Source: VAXT01 sp963850415 (lineage in GTDB: Bacteria; Actinomycetota; Thermoleophilia; Gaiellales; Gaiellaceae). Taken from it: DNA of 64,000 bases. This document shows positions 26,977 to 35,300 of the stretch, piece after piece. Where the stretch lies: NCBI GenBank assembly GCA_963850415.1, contig CAWKLE010000004.1, positions 248,001-312,000 of the forward strand, in the 5' to 3' direction. A model generated the notes under the pieces. The model worked only from the letters and a program-made list of their open reading frames with translations. It did not search any database and was not told the origin of the DNA. Position 1 is the first letter of the stretch; each line of letters starts with the position of its first letter. A program made the translations under genes and the position numbers.

Positions 26977-27287
26977 GTCACCACCGCCTCGACGGCGTAC
27001 GTGAACGCCCTCCACTCCTCGCGCTCACGTGCGAGATACGTGCGGCCGCGCCTCGTCAGCTGGTAGACGCGGCGGCGCCTCGCCGAGGCCGTCGTCCACT
27101 TGCTCGAGAGGAGCCCGGCAGCTTCGAGTCGATAGAGCGCCGGATAGACCGTTCCCTCTGCAAGGTCGAAAGCGCCTTCGCTCGCGCCGCGCAGCTTCTC
27201 GACGACGCCGTAGCCGTGCAGCGGGCCCGCGCGCAACGTGGCCAGCAGCAGGAAGTCGACGTGGCCCTTCAATACCTCGGATCGCAA
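26973..27287 (-). CDS. PadR-family transcriptional regulator
   Basis: 104 residues with the full PadR winged-helix signature: VLKGHVDFLLLATLRAGPLHGYG, then EGTVYPALYRLEAAGLL and a wing ending RRRRVYQLTRRG. The best start is TTG at 27287 (residues MRSEVLKGH), which is inside a palindrome, suggesting autoregulation. Translationally coupled to the membrane protein downstream. Confidence 0.9.
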   Translation of the reverse strand: MRSEVLKGHVDFLLLATLRAGPLHGYGVVEKLRGASEGAFDLAEGTVYPALYRLEAAGLLSSKWTTASARRRRVYQLTRRGRTYLAREREEWRAFTYAVEAVVT

Positions 27288-27300
27288 AGTATCGCGATCC
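27279..27300. promoter_or_regulatory. Inverted repeat over the PadR start codon, probable PadR operator
   Basis: Arms GGATCGC (27279-27285) and GCGATCC (27294-27300) with an 8-nt spacer containing the TTG start. Position and size suit autorepression by the PadR protein and imply a very short or absent leader. Confidence 0.5.
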
Positions 27301-27321
27301 TAGGCAGGCGGCCCTTGCCTG

Positions 27322-29166
27322 TCAAGGACCGTAGACGTTGGCGACCATCGCGTCGGCCCACTGCTGGCGGTACGCGACGTAGCCGGCCTCGCTCGGATGC
27401 AGGTTGTCGCCCGAGATCAGGTTCTGATGGGTAAAGAAGAACTGCCAGAGATCGGGGCCGTGGACGACCTGCGGGAAGGTCGCATAGAGCTGCTGGATCT
27501 TCGCGTTCAGGCCGGGGCCGCAGTTCTGGACGTCCTGCGTGCGGGCCCACGGGATGGTCGGCACGATCGGAACCTTGCCGACGTTGATGACCGCCTGCAC
27601 CATCGTGACGTAGTTGTTGTAGAAGCCGGTCGGGCTCATGCAACCGTTCGCGTCGTTCGTGCCGTAGGCCAGGCCGACGTAGCGGCCGGGGAAGATCGAC
27701 AGCCACGAATTGATGTGCGAGACGCCGTCGCCCGACACGAGGCCCCCGATGCCACCGTCCTCGTACGCCGGGAAGTACGCAGGGCGCGCCGTGTTGATCA
27801 GCTGGCTGAAGTTGGGGCTCGACCCGCTGATCGGCTCGTGCGGCATTCCGTCCTCGGTGATCGAGTCGCCGTAGAAGATCCAGCTGTCCGAAGCACCGTC
27901 CGCGCTCGCGTCATGGACGTCCATGTTCATCTCCGCGTCGTTGTTTTGGGAGGAGCCGTCGGATGCGGTGACGTTGATCCGAAGCCAGTTGTTGCCGGTC
28001 ATGTTCAGGAGATGCGTCCGCGAGTGGTAGTGGTTGTTCGTGACGGTGGCGAGCGTCACCCAACCGTTGGTCGGGGGCTGTCCGCCGCCCGCGGCCGGGT
28101 TGACCTGGATCGTGTAGGTGCCCAGGTTGTTGTAGCCCACGTCGCCCGTGACGGTGTGGTCATACGGGGTCGTGATCGGGTCGTTGTACCAGCCGACGAC
28201 GACCTGCCCGCGATGCCCGGCCGGCACTGACGACAGGTCGTACGCGAGCCACGCCGGGAGGGCTCCGCTCGAACGCCAGTACGTCGAGTAGCTGGAGTCG
28301 TTGGCGCTGCTGGCCGTGCCCGAGGAAGCGAAGGCGGGCTTGCCACGGCTGATCACCGGCATTGGAGCAGGAGCACCCGGTGGTGGTGGTGGTGGTGGTG
28401 GTGGTGGTGGCGGCGGCGGTGGAGGTGGTGGTGGTGGTGGCGGCGGTGGAGGTGGTGGTGGTGGTGGCGGCGGTGGAGGTGGTGGCGGTGGCGGAGGCGG
28501 TGGCGGTGGCGGTGGCGGAGGTGGCGGTGGCGGTGGCGGAGGTGGTGGTGGCGGCGGCGGAGGTGGTGGTGGTGGCGGCGGTGGTGGCGGCGGTGGCGGC
28601 GGCGGCGGTGGCGGTGGCGGCGGAGGCGGAGGCGGCGGAGGCGGTGGAGGCGGAGGCGGTGGCGGTGGCGGAGGCGGTGGAGGCGGCGGCGGATGCGGAT
28701 GTGGCTTCTTCCCCTGCGAGACGACCTTTGTCATCTTCGAGTGCGCCCAGGCTGAGCCCGAGCCGTTCCTGGCCTGGATCAGCACGCGGAGCCGCGCACC
28801 GACGTCGCCCGCACCGACGCGGTAACCCGCGCTGCGCGCGCGGCCGAGCCTCACGCGCCCGAATGTACGGCAGTTTCGTCCCTGCCGGCCGCAGCGCTGC
28901 CAGGCGTATCGGAACCTCGTCGGGGAGCCCGTCCAGCGACCGCGCGAAGCGGAGATGGTTTGCCCGACGACAGCCTTGCCGGCGATCTTCGGCGGGGAGA
29001 CGATCCGCGGCGCACCGTTGGGCCGCGCGCCGGCGGCGCCGTCCAGCATCAGGGCGGCGGCCAGAAGACTGAGGAAGAGGGGGACTGCTCGGCGGCGGTT
29101 TTGCAAGGCGGGACCTCGTACGTTGACGTCGAGATCGGCCGGAGCGGCGGGTTCCTGAATCCCCAA
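27322..29166 (-). CDS. Secreted SGNH/GDSL hydrolase with an Ig-like domain and a 104-proline linker
   Basis: Up to 614 residues; both candidate starts are TTG (29166 or 29106), and the second sits directly before the signal peptide (AVPLFLSLLAAALML). Domains in order: signal peptide, an Ig-like module (VVGQTISASRGRWTG to DVGARLRVLIQARN), a PHPH-flanked run of 104 prolines, a beta-sandwich of about 150 residues, and an SGNH esterase. The esterase has block I FYGDSITED (Ser nucleophile), block III YGTNDANG, and block V DNLHPSEAG (Asp/His). It probably deacylates a cell-surface or environmental polysaccharide. It is divergent from a small cupin gene. Confidence 0.87.
   Translation of the reverse strand: MGIQEPAAPADLDVNVRGPALQNRRRAVPLFLSLLAAALMLDGAAGARPNGAPRIVSPPKIAGKAVVGQTISASRGRWTGSPTRFRYAWQRCGRQGRNCRTFGRVRLGRARSAGYRVGAGDVGARLRVLIQARNGSGSAWAHSKMTKVVSQGKKPHPHPPPPPPPPPPPPPPPPPPPPPPPPPPPPPPPPPPPPPPPPPPPPPPPPPPPPPPPPPPPPPPPPPPPPPPPPPPPPPPPPPPPPPPPPPPPPPPPPPPPPPPPPPGAPAPMPVISRGKPAFASSGTASSANDSSYSTYWRSSGALPAWLAYDLSSVPAGHRGQVVVGWYNDPITTPYDHTVTGDVGYNNLGTYTIQVNPAAGGGQPPTNGWVTLATVTNNHYHSRTHLLNMTGNNWLRINVTASDGSSQNNDAEMNMDVHDASADGASDSWIFYGDSITEDGMPHEPISGSSPNFSQLINTARPAYFPAYEDGGIGGLVSGDGVSHINSWLSIFPGRYVGLAYGTNDANGCMSPTGFYNNYVTMVQAVINVGKVPIVPTIPWARTQDVQNCGPGLNAKIQQLYATFPQVVHGPDLWQFFFTHQNLISGDNLHPSEAGYVAYRQQWADAMVANVYGP
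28378..28689. repeat. Uninterrupted 104-codon polyproline tract
   Basis: 312 nt of NGG triplets (CCN on the minus strand) with CCA, CCG and CCT mixed irregularly. The tract encodes the linker of the SGNH hydrolase. The plus-strand polyglycine frame is a shadow. Confidence 0.9.
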
Positions 29167-29245
29167 ACGGGCTACCGCCGCAGACGGCCGGCTCGCTCCT
29201 TCAGACGGGATTCGGCAGCTTATTCGATGCCGCTAGCGTTCGGGC

Positions 29246-29605
29246 GTGGGCTACTCCTTCGGGTCGATCGACCAGATGGGCGACGGCGTGTTCCGCAAGG
29301 TGCGGCGCGAGCTTGGCGTCGCGGCCTTCGGCGTCAACGCGCTCGTGCTGGCGCCCGGCGTCGTCAGCCGCCCCCACTTCCACGACGAGCAGGACGAGCT
29401 CTACTTCGTCCACCGCGGACGCGGGCGCTTCGACGTCGCCGGGGACACGTTCGAGCTCGGCCCGGGCGGGGTCGTGCACGTGGAGTCGACGACGCCTCGA
29501 CGCATCACGAGCATCGGCGACGAGGACCTCGTCCTCCTGGTCGTCGGGGCGAAGGGCGGCTACGTCGGCCGAGACGGCCACCTCGCGCCCACCGACGCGT
29601 TCTAG
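29246..29605 (+). CDS. Small single-domain cupin
   Basis: 119 residues from GTG at 29246. Cupin motif 1 is SRPHFHDEQDELYFVHRGRG and motif 2 is LGPGGVVHVESTTPRR, giving a metal-binding barrel. No partner gene gives a substrate. Its TAG stop is shared as CTAG with the converging CinA-like gene. Confidence 0.82.
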   Translation: MGYSFGSIDQMGDGVFRKVRRELGVAAFGVNALVLAPGVVSRPHFHDEQDELYFVHRGRGRFDVAGDTFELGPGGVVHVESTTPRRITSIGDEDLVLLVVGAKGGYVGRDGHLAPTDAF

Positions 29606-30324
29606 CCGGTCGCCTCCTCGAGCGCCTGCTCGAGCCAGGCGACGGCCGCCTCGAGAGCGGCCGGGTCCGCCGACTTGACGACGACCTCGACCGTCGCGCC
29701 GTCCTCGTGGAACTTCGGGTACGAGCCGACGAGCACGCCCGGGTAACGGTCGCCCATCGCCTCGAGCACGCCGACGATCTTCGCCTCGGTCGTCTCGTAC
29801 GTCCTGCGCCACGACGTGATCGGCTGCTCCGTCTCCAGCTCCGGCGTGACCGTGACGAACATCGCCTTCATCTCCGCCGGCAGCCCGGGCATGACGTAGA
29901 CGTTGCCGACGACGAAGCCGGGCGCGCCGCCGAGCGGGTTCTCGAGCGGGCGCGCTCCAGCCGGGAGGTTCGCCCAGCGGGCCGCGTACTCCGGGTCGGA
30001 GGGGAAGCGCGAGCGCAGCCTGGCGGCCAGGTCCTCGACCTCGCCCTGCGGCGCTTCGAAGGCGGCGGCCATCGCCTCGCGTGTGATGTCGTCGGGCGTG
30101 CCTCCGAGGCCGCCGGTGACGAGCACGATGTCGGCGCGGTCGGACTCGGTGCGCACGAACTCCGCGACGCGGTCGATCTCGTCGGGCAGCGACGCCATCA
30201 GCGTGACGACGACGCCCAGCTCCTCGAGCTGCTGCGCGAGCCACGCCGCGTTCGTGTTCACCGTGTCGCCGGAGAGGAGCTCATTCCCGATCGTGACGAT
30301 CGATGCGGTGACTCGGCCCCCCAT
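29602..30324 (-). CDS. CinA-type molybdopterin-binding-fold protein
   Basis: 240 residues. The N-terminal MoaB/MogA-like domain has VTIGNELLSGDTVNTNAAWLA and VLVTGGLGGTPDDITREA, typical of the COG1058 half of CinA. The C-terminal half is the short extension, not the nicotinamide-mononucleotide deamidase domain, which is absent. It starts 9 nt after the toroid gene of the B12 operon and could be its last cistron. Known homologues hydrolyse ADP-ribose or related nucleotides; function here is open. Confidence 0.85.
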   Translation of the reverse strand: MGGRVTASIVTIGNELLSGDTVNTNAAWLAQQLEELGVVVTLMASLPDEIDRVAEFVRTESDRADIVLVTGGLGGTPDDITREAMAAAFEAPQGEVEDLAARLRSRFPSDPEYAARWANLPAGARPLENPLGGAPGFVVGNVYVMPGLPAEMKAMFVTVTPELETEQPITSWRRTYETTEAKIVGVLEAMGDRYPGVLVGSYPKFHEDGATVEVVVKSADPAALEAAVAWLEQALEEATG

Positions 30325-30333
30325 GTGGCGAGC

Positions 30334-31143
30334 CTAACGAAGCGGAAACGGCTTGCGAGCGAGCGCGGGGAGAACCTGCGACGTGACCCAGACGGGTGTC
30401 ACGGCGTAGCGCTTCGAGTACCGGTAGCTCCCGTCGGCGCGGCGGAGGCTCGTGAGATAGCGGAAGGCTCTCGGGCCGGGTTCCTTTCCGGTTGCGAGGA
30501 AGGCCTGGATCGCCCACGCCGTGGACTGGGCGTCCGAGGAGCGGCCCGGAACGAGTGCGAACCCTCCGTCCGGCCGTTGGAGCTTCCGGAGATAGGCGAG
30601 CCCGCGTTTGATCATGCGCGCGCGGGGGCCGACGCCTGCGGCACGAAGGGCCTGGATCGCCGCGGCGGTGTCGTTCGAGTCCGGCGCTCCGCGCGGGTAC
30701 CAGGACCAGCCGCCCCCGGCGCGTTGAGCGGTCTTCAGGTAGCGCACGCTCGGCCCCGCCGGACGCCCCGTGGCCCGCAGCGCGAGCACGCCCCAGATCG
30801 TCGAGTTGACGAGCGTGCCGATCCGCCCGCTCGGGCCGCGCATGCCGTCGAGCCGGTCGGCCAGGTCGCGCGTGTCGCGGCCGAGTGCCCGCAGCGCGAG
30901 GATGCGCAGCGCGAGGTCGTTCGCGCTCGCGGCCGGAGCGGCGCCGAGGTAGTCGGCGGGCGAGTGGTCGGGCGTCGTCCCCGCAGCGGTCAGGCCGAGA
31001 ACCGCCCAGGCGGTCAGGTTCGCGTCCGAGCTCTGCCCGGTCTCCGCAAAGCCGCCGTCGGGCTGCTGATGCGCTGCGACGAAGCCGGACGGCGACGCCG
31101 CGAGAGCGAGCGCAACAGCCGCGACGACCGGGTTCAGGCCCAT
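30334..31143 (-). CDS. Alpha/alpha-toroid protein resembling the N-terminal domain of intrinsic factor/transcobalamin
   Basis: 269 residues from ATG at 31143, overlapping the S-component gene by 10 nt. A short hydrophobic N-terminus (VVAAVALALAASPSGFVAA) suggests export. Four to six helical-hairpin repeats with DGGF/GGGW turns are seen: QQPDGGFAET near residue 26, AGGGWSWYPRG near 137, QRPDGGFALVPG near 190 and RRADGSYRYSK near 237. This is the prenyltransferase/squalene-oxidase repeat fold that also makes up the alpha6/alpha6 barrel of mammalian cobalamin carriers. Its place in a B12-riboswitch operon with two DUF4430 genes and an ECF importer argues for cobalamin binding over terpene chemistry. 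Confidence 0.8.
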   Translation of the reverse strand: MGLNPVVAAVALALAASPSGFVAAHQQPDGGFAETGQSSDANLTAWAVLGLTAAGTTPDHSPADYLGAAPAASANDLALRILALRALGRDTRDLADRLDGMRGPSGRIGTLVNSTIWGVLALRATGRPAGPSVRYLKTAQRAGGGWSWYPRGAPDSNDTAAAIQALRAAGVGPRARMIKRGLAYLRKLQRPDGGFALVPGRSSDAQSTAWAIQAFLATGKEPGPRAFRYLTSLRRADGSYRYSKRYAVTPVWVTSQVLPALARKPFPLR

Positions 31144-31808
31144 ACGACCTCCGTCCGCATCCGACGGGCATAGCGTTCGAGGAGACGGCGCAGCTCGGGC
31201 CCGATCGCAAGCGCGATCACGACGTTCCCCACGGCATGCGCCATGTCGAACCAGACGCCCTGCGCGAAGACGACCGTGAACGCCTGCCAGGTGTGCGGCC
31301 AGAAGCTGACCCAGAGCCAGACATCCATCAGCGCGCTGAATGCGAAGCCGAGCACGAAGCAGAGGGCGGCGAACGGGATCCGGCCGCGAATCGCCCGCGA
31401 CAGGACCGCGCCCGCGACGCCGCACGCGCCCCAGGCGAGCATCTGCCACGGCGTCCAGGGCCCCTGGCCGAGGAAGAAGTTCGATGCGAGCGCGGCGACC
31501 GCTCCGGTCGCGAAGCCGGCACGCGCTCCGAGAGCCGCACCGGCCGCGATCGTGATCACCGTCACCGGCTGCACCCCCGGCACGGCGACGAAGAGCACAC
31601 GTCCGGCGGCTGCGACCGCGGCGAGCGTTGCCACGAGCGCGATCTCCTTCGACGCGTTGGGGCCCGTCTCGAGCCAGGCCGCGCCTGCGACGAGCAGCCC
31701 CGTTGCGGCGAGGAGCAGCGGCAGGCCCGCCTGGGCCGGGTCGATCGCCACCCAGGTAGCCGCGGCGAGAGAGGCCGCACAGGCCCCGAAGGCGGCCAGC
31801 CTAGGCAC
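31134..31808 (-). CDS. ECF transporter S component, probably cobalamin-specific
   Basis: 224 residues from GTG at 31808 (8-nt overlap with the ATPase gene). Six to seven membrane segments, with ATWVAIDPAQAG in the first and GVQPVTVITIAAGAALGARAGFATGA in the central region typical of ECF S components. The C-terminal region is FDMAHAVGNVVIALAIGPEL. Substrate is inferred from the riboswitch and the transcobalamin-like neighbours; CbrT-type S components are the known precedent. Confidence 0.83.
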   Translation of the reverse strand: MPRLAAFGACAASLAAATWVAIDPAQAGLPLLLAATGLLVAGAAWLETGPNASKEIALVATLAAVAAAGRVLFVAVPGVQPVTVITIAAGAALGARAGFATGAVAALASNFFLGQGPWTPWQMLAWGACGVAGAVLSRAIRGRIPFAALCFVLGFAFSALMDVWLWVSFWPHTWQAFTVVFAQGVWFDMAHAVGNVVIALAIGPELRRLLERYARRMRTEVVWA

Positions 31809-33144
31809 GCGCGAGCTCCCGGGACTCAAGCTGGACGACTCGATCGGCGACCTCACCGGCGAAGACCAGGTCGTGCGTGACGACCAGCGTCGCGCGGTTC
31901 GCGGACTCGCCTCGGAGGATCTCAGCGAGCGCGCTCTTGCGCGGCGGGTCGACACCCCGCGTCGGCTCGTCGAGGACGAGGACGTCCGGTTCGGCGACCA
32001 GCACGCTCGCGAGGGCGAGCCGTTCCCGCTCGCCGCTCGAGAGGTCGCGCGGGTGGCGCCGTTCGAGGCCCGCCAGACCGACGCGGGCGAGCGCCGCGCG
32101 TGCTCGCACGAGGTCGCCGCCGACCGCCAGGGACGCCTCGCGCTCGGCACGCTCGGTGACGAGGTAGCGGCCGGGGTCCTGGGCCAAATAGCACACGCTG
32201 CCGTGCCGCTCGACGGAGCCTGCCTCGGGCTCGAGGAGCCCCGCGACGAGCTTCGCGAGCGTCGTCTTGCCCACGCCGTTGCGACCCGTCAGCGCGACGA
32301 TCTCGCCGCGACGAAGCTCGAGCGATGCGGCGCCGAGCGCCCGGGAGGGTCCATACGAGTAGCTCGCGCTCTCGACGCTGACGAGTAGCTCGCCCACTCC
32401 CCCACCTTGGGCGGGAGGCAACGCTGCAGACCGCGGCAGGTACGCCGAATCGAGCCGGGCCAGAGCCTCGTCGCGGGGAGCGTCGAGCAGCACACGGCCG
32501 TTCTCGACGAAGAGCACGCGGTCGCAGCGCTCCAGCGGAAGCGTGGGCCGTTGCTCCGAGACGACGACCGCCGAGCCCAACTCGCACGCGAGGTCGAGGA
32601 TCGCCTCGGCACCGTCCGGGTCGAGCTGCGAGGTCGGCTCGTCGAGGAGGAGCAGCGAGGGACCGATCGCCAGGACCGCCGCGAGGCACACACGCTGGAG
32701 CTCGCCGGCCGAGAGCGTCTCCGTGCGCCGCTCCGCCAGGCGCGCGATGCCGGCGTCGGCGAGCGCGCCGTGCACGCGCGGCCAGATCTCCGCGGGAGGC
32801 GTGCCGAGGTTCTCGAGCCCGAACGCGACCTCGTTCTCGACGCGGCCGAAGACGATCTGGTCCTCGGGGTCCTGGAACAGCGAGGCGACCTCGTCGGCGA
32901 GGTCGGCCGGGCGGAAGCGGCGCGTGTCGCGCCCGGCGACCTCGACGCGGCCCTCGAAACGCCCGCCGTGGAAGTGCGGAACGAGCCCAGCGAGCGCGCG
33001 CAGGAGGGTCGACTTGCCGGAGCCGGACGGCCCGAGCAACGCCACGATCTCGCCCGCCTCGAGCCGAAATGAGACATCGGACAGCGCGGGCCGATCCCCG
33101 TCCGGATACGAGAACGTCAGCCGCTCGACCTGCGCTAGAGCCAT
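31801..33144 (-). CDS. ecfA: ECF transporter ATPase with two fused ABC domains
   Basis: 447 residues from ATG at 33144, overlapping the EcfT stop by 10 nt. First ABC domain: Walker A GPSGSGKST near residue 39, Q-loop FQDPEDQIVF, signature LSAGELQR, Walker B LLLLDEP. Second domain: Walker A GRNGVGKTT near residue 275, signature LSSGERERLALA, Walker B VLVLDEP. The fused form replaces the separate EcfA1 and EcfA2 subunits. Confidence 0.93.
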   Translation of the reverse strand: MALAQVERLTFSYPDGDRPALSDVSFRLEAGEIVALLGPSGSGKSTLLRALAGLVPHFHGGRFEGRVEVAGRDTRRFRPADLADEVASLFQDPEDQIVFGRVENEVAFGLENLGTPPAEIWPRVHGALADAGIARLAERRTETLSAGELQRVCLAAVLAIGPSLLLLDEPTSQLDPDGAEAILDLACELGSAVVVSEQRPTLPLERCDRVLFVENGRVLLDAPRDEALARLDSAYLPRSAALPPAQGGGVGELLVSVESASYSYGPSRALGAASLELRRGEIVALTGRNGVGKTTLAKLVAGLLEPEAGSVERHGSVCYLAQDPGRYLVTERAEREASLAVGGDLVRARAALARVGLAGLERRHPRDLSSGERERLALASVLVAEPDVLVLDEPTRGVDPPRKSALAEILRGESANRATLVVTHDLVFAGEVADRVVQLESRELARA

Positions 33145-33830
33145 ACGGCCCCCACGCAGAGGAGAACCGCGGCGGCGAGCGCCAGGCGGTCGAGGCGGGT
33201 CCACGGTGGTCCGGGCGCGCGCGTTCGCCCCGCCCGGCCGAAGCCGCGCGCCTCCATCGATTCGGCGAGGCTCAGTGCGCGCTCGAGCGAGCCGGAGAGG
33301 ACGGGCGAGAGCAGGCGGGCGTGTCCCCGCATGCCGTCGACGTGCACACCGCGGCCGCGCAGTGCTTCGACGAAGCCGGCCGCATCTCGTTCGAGCGTCG
33401 GCACGAGCCGCGTCGCGAGGCCGACCGCCAGCACGGAGCGCCTCGCGAAGCCCGCCGCCTGGAGCAGGCGGTCGAGGTCGAGCAGCAACGCGTACGCGGC
33501 GAAGGCAAGCCCGACTGCCGCGAGCCGCAGCGCCTGGATTCCCGCCGCGGACAGCTCCTCGCTCGTCACGTCGAGGTAGCCGAGCACCGGGATCCTCGGG
33601 CCTTCCCAGATCACGTGCGTGCCGACGTGCGAGACGAGCGGGCTCAGCACGAACACCGAGAGGGCCGAGACGAGGGTCCCGGTCAGATAGATCCAGCGCC
33701 TGCCCCGTGGGGCGGTCAGGCACGCTGCGAGCAGCCCGACGGCGATGGCGGCGACGACCCAGCCCCGCTCGGCGATCAACGCGACGGCGGCGAGCGCGGC
33801 GAGGAGCGCGGCTGCGGGGACCGGGCTCAC
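33135..33830 (-). CDS. ecfT: ECF transporter transmembrane coupling protein EcfT
   Basis: 231 residues from GTG at 33830 (GTGA overlap). About five membrane helices. The two coupling motifs of EcfT are recognisable as EALRGRGVHVDG near residue 160 and AESMEARGFGRAGR near 190, matching the Ala-Arg-Gly pattern that contacts the ATPase domains. Confidence 0.9.
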   Translation of the reverse strand: MSPVPAAALLAALAAVALIAERGWVVAAIAVGLLAACLTAPRGRRWIYLTGTLVSALSVFVLSPLVSHVGTHVIWEGPRIPVLGYLDVTSEELSAAGIQALRLAAVGLAFAAYALLLDLDRLLQAAGFARRSVLAVGLATRLVPTLERDAAGFVEALRGRGVHVDGMRGHARLLSPVLSGSLERALSLAESMEARGFGRAGRTRAPGPPWTRLDRLALAAAVLLCVGAVWL

Positions 33831-34522
33831 GGCACCTGGTACCGGTAGCGGAAGCGGTCCGGGTGCTTCGCGAGAGCTGCGGCGTCGCCGGCGAACACGA
33901 AGCGCACCGGCGAGCCGGCGTCACCCGAGTCGCGCAGCGAAGCCGTGAATCGATCCCTGCCTCTTACTGTGTAAAAGACATTCGCGTCCTCGGGAGACGG
34001 GTCGGAAAGAGGCGCGACCGATGCGGCGCGGAGGAGGCGTCCGATTGCTCGGGCGCCTGCGCGCTGTCCTGCCGCGTAGCGCACGGCGACGGGTCGCACG
34101 TGACCCGCGTAGCCGTGCAGGAACGGTTCCGGGAACGCGCCCACGACCACCGGCTCGCGCATCTGGCCGTGCCACGAGCGGAAGTCCCACCATTCGACGT
34201 CGCCCGCATGCAGGCGGTAGTCCGCGGCGCTGCGGTCGGCCTCGATCCCGTTCAGGAACCAGAACCAGTCGCGCTGCTTCGACGCGTCGCCGTCGATGCC
34301 CTGGATCGACTGCACGAACCGCCCGCCGTACCTCGTCTTCACGTCCAGCTCCCGGTCGAGCGCCTGCATCGCCGTCAGACCGGCCGGCACCGTGCGCGCC
34401 GCGAGCACGGTCGCTCCCCGGTCGCGCGTGACCCACAGCGTGGCGCTCCCCGAGCCCGTGCGCTCGTGCCCGCAGCCGGGCAGCAGGACGAGCGCAAGGG
34501 CAGCGAGGCAGACACGCCTCAC
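33827..34522 (-). CDS. DUF4430 lipoprotein, transcobalamin beta-domain-like
   Basis: 231 residues from GTG at 34522 (GTGA overlap). Lipobox region LVLLPGCG puts the acylated Cys near residue 17. A DUF4430 domain runs from about residue 28 to 115, with TVPAGLTAMQALDRE, YGGRFVQSIQGIDG, RDWFWFLNGIEA and LHAGDVEWWDFRSWHG. The remaining 110 residues are a second, unassigned extracellular part. As the only lipidated component it could tether substrate capture to the membrane next to the ECF complex. Confidence 0.85.
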   Translation of the reverse strand: MRRVCLAALALVLLPGCGHERTGSGSATLWVTRDRGATVLAARTVPAGLTAMQALDRELDVKTRYGGRFVQSIQGIDGDASKQRDWFWFLNGIEADRSAADYRLHAGDVEWWDFRSWHGQMREPVVVGAFPEPFLHGYAGHVRPVAVRYAAGQRAGARAIGRLLRAASVAPLSDPSPEDANVFYTVRGRDRFTASLRDSGDAGSPVRFVFAGDAAALAKHPDRFRYRYQVP

Positions 34523-35118
34523 CTGAGCGCGTTCGAGCGCACCGCGTTCGGCAAGGTCGCGCGGACGAGGCCGCGATGCTTTCCAACGCAGGCGCGGCCG
34601 GCCTTCGTCTTGACACTCCGACCGTCGACGAGCAGCCGTGCGCCTACCGCCGGAGTCGAGACGCCCGTGTCGTTCTGCGACAGGACCGTGTAGCAGTTCC
34701 GCGCCTTGCGCTTGCGCAGGAGCAACGTGGGCGAGCCGCCCTGCTCGGTGAAGGTCGACCAGTACCAGAGCACCGTGTCACCGTCCTTCAGCGTCGCCTG
34801 GTCAGCCCCAACCGGTGGCGAGGCGCCGTTGACCTTGTAGCTCCAGCCGCTCGCGCCCGCGCCCGGGTAGAGGCCGATCTGGTCGACGAACGGGCCGAAC
34901 GCGGTCGACCGCACGTGGTAGTAGAACTCGCCGGCCACGCTCGCCGCATCGAGCGCGGACAGCGCGTTCGTCCCGGTCGTCAGGGTCGGCTCGGCGGAGC
35001 CGAAGATCGTCGTCGTCTTGCCCTCCACGCGCACCTTCACGCGCAGGGCGAGCGCCGGAGCGGCCAGTGCGCACGCGAGCAGCGCGACGCCGGCCAGAAC
35101 GATGAGTCGTCGAAACAC
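34519..35118 (-). CDS. Secreted DUF4430 protein, first gene of the B12-riboswitch operon
   Basis: 199 residues from GTG at 35118, which has a clear GGAGGA ribosome-binding site 5-10 nt upstream. Signal peptide about residues 1-26 (LIVLAGVALLACALAAPALA). The DUF4430 domain has VKVRVEGKTTTIFGS, GASGWSYKVNG near residue 110 and LKDGDTVLWYWS. This is the fold of the C-terminal beta-domain of intrinsic factor and transcobalamin. A basic C-terminal tail of about 65 residues follows, with two cysteines. Confidence 0.87.
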   Translation of the reverse strand: MFRRLIVLAGVALLACALAAPALALRVKVRVEGKTTTIFGSAEPTLTTGTNALSALDAASVAGEFYYHVRSTAFGPFVDQIGLYPGAGASGWSYKVNGASPPVGADQATLKDGDTVLWYWSTFTEQGGSPTLLLRKRKARNCYTVLSQNDTGVSTPAVGARLLVDGRSVKTKAGRACVGKHRGLVRATLPNAVRSNALR

Positions 35119-35149
35119 GAATCCTCCTTCCGCGAGGGGTTCGGGGTTG

Positions 35150-35300
35150 TGCGGCGGCGCGGAAGGTCTTCTGACTCGGGGCTCCCCCCTCCGCCACCTT
35201 CCCGGCCTCGCGGCCAGTGGTCTTCGACGGAGGAGCAACTCCCCTCACAGCGGCGGGACCGTGCCGGATTCACACCGGCTTCCCTTACCGCGTGCCGTTC
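35150..35300 (-). ncRNA. Cobalamin (AdoCbl-type) riboswitch
   Basis: On the minus strand the conserved core reads GGGAAGCCGGTGTGAATCCG near 35286-35264, followed by GGCACGGTCCCGCCGCTGTGA, which matches the cobalamin aptamer core. The B12 box AGTCAGAAGACC lies at 35176-35165. The flanking helix GGAAGGT...ACCTTCC closes correctly. It ends about 30 nt before the GTG of the first DUF4430 gene, close enough to control ribosome access or early termination. In known examples cobalamin binding switches downstream genes off. Edges are approximate. Confidence 0.95.

Noticed and set aside
28301..28825. Plus-strand polyglycine open frame, and similar polyglycine frames opposite each polyproline tract in 45-55.7 kb
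   Set aside because: These are mirror images of the CCN tracts. The flanking sequence in that frame has no protein-like composition, while the minus-strand genes have signal peptides and recognised domains.
30334..31143. Terpene cyclase or prenyltransferase enzyme
   Set aside because: The fold repeats are present but there is no DxDD or DDxxD motif and no isoprenoid genes nearby; the B12-riboswitch operon context fits a cobalamin carrier better.
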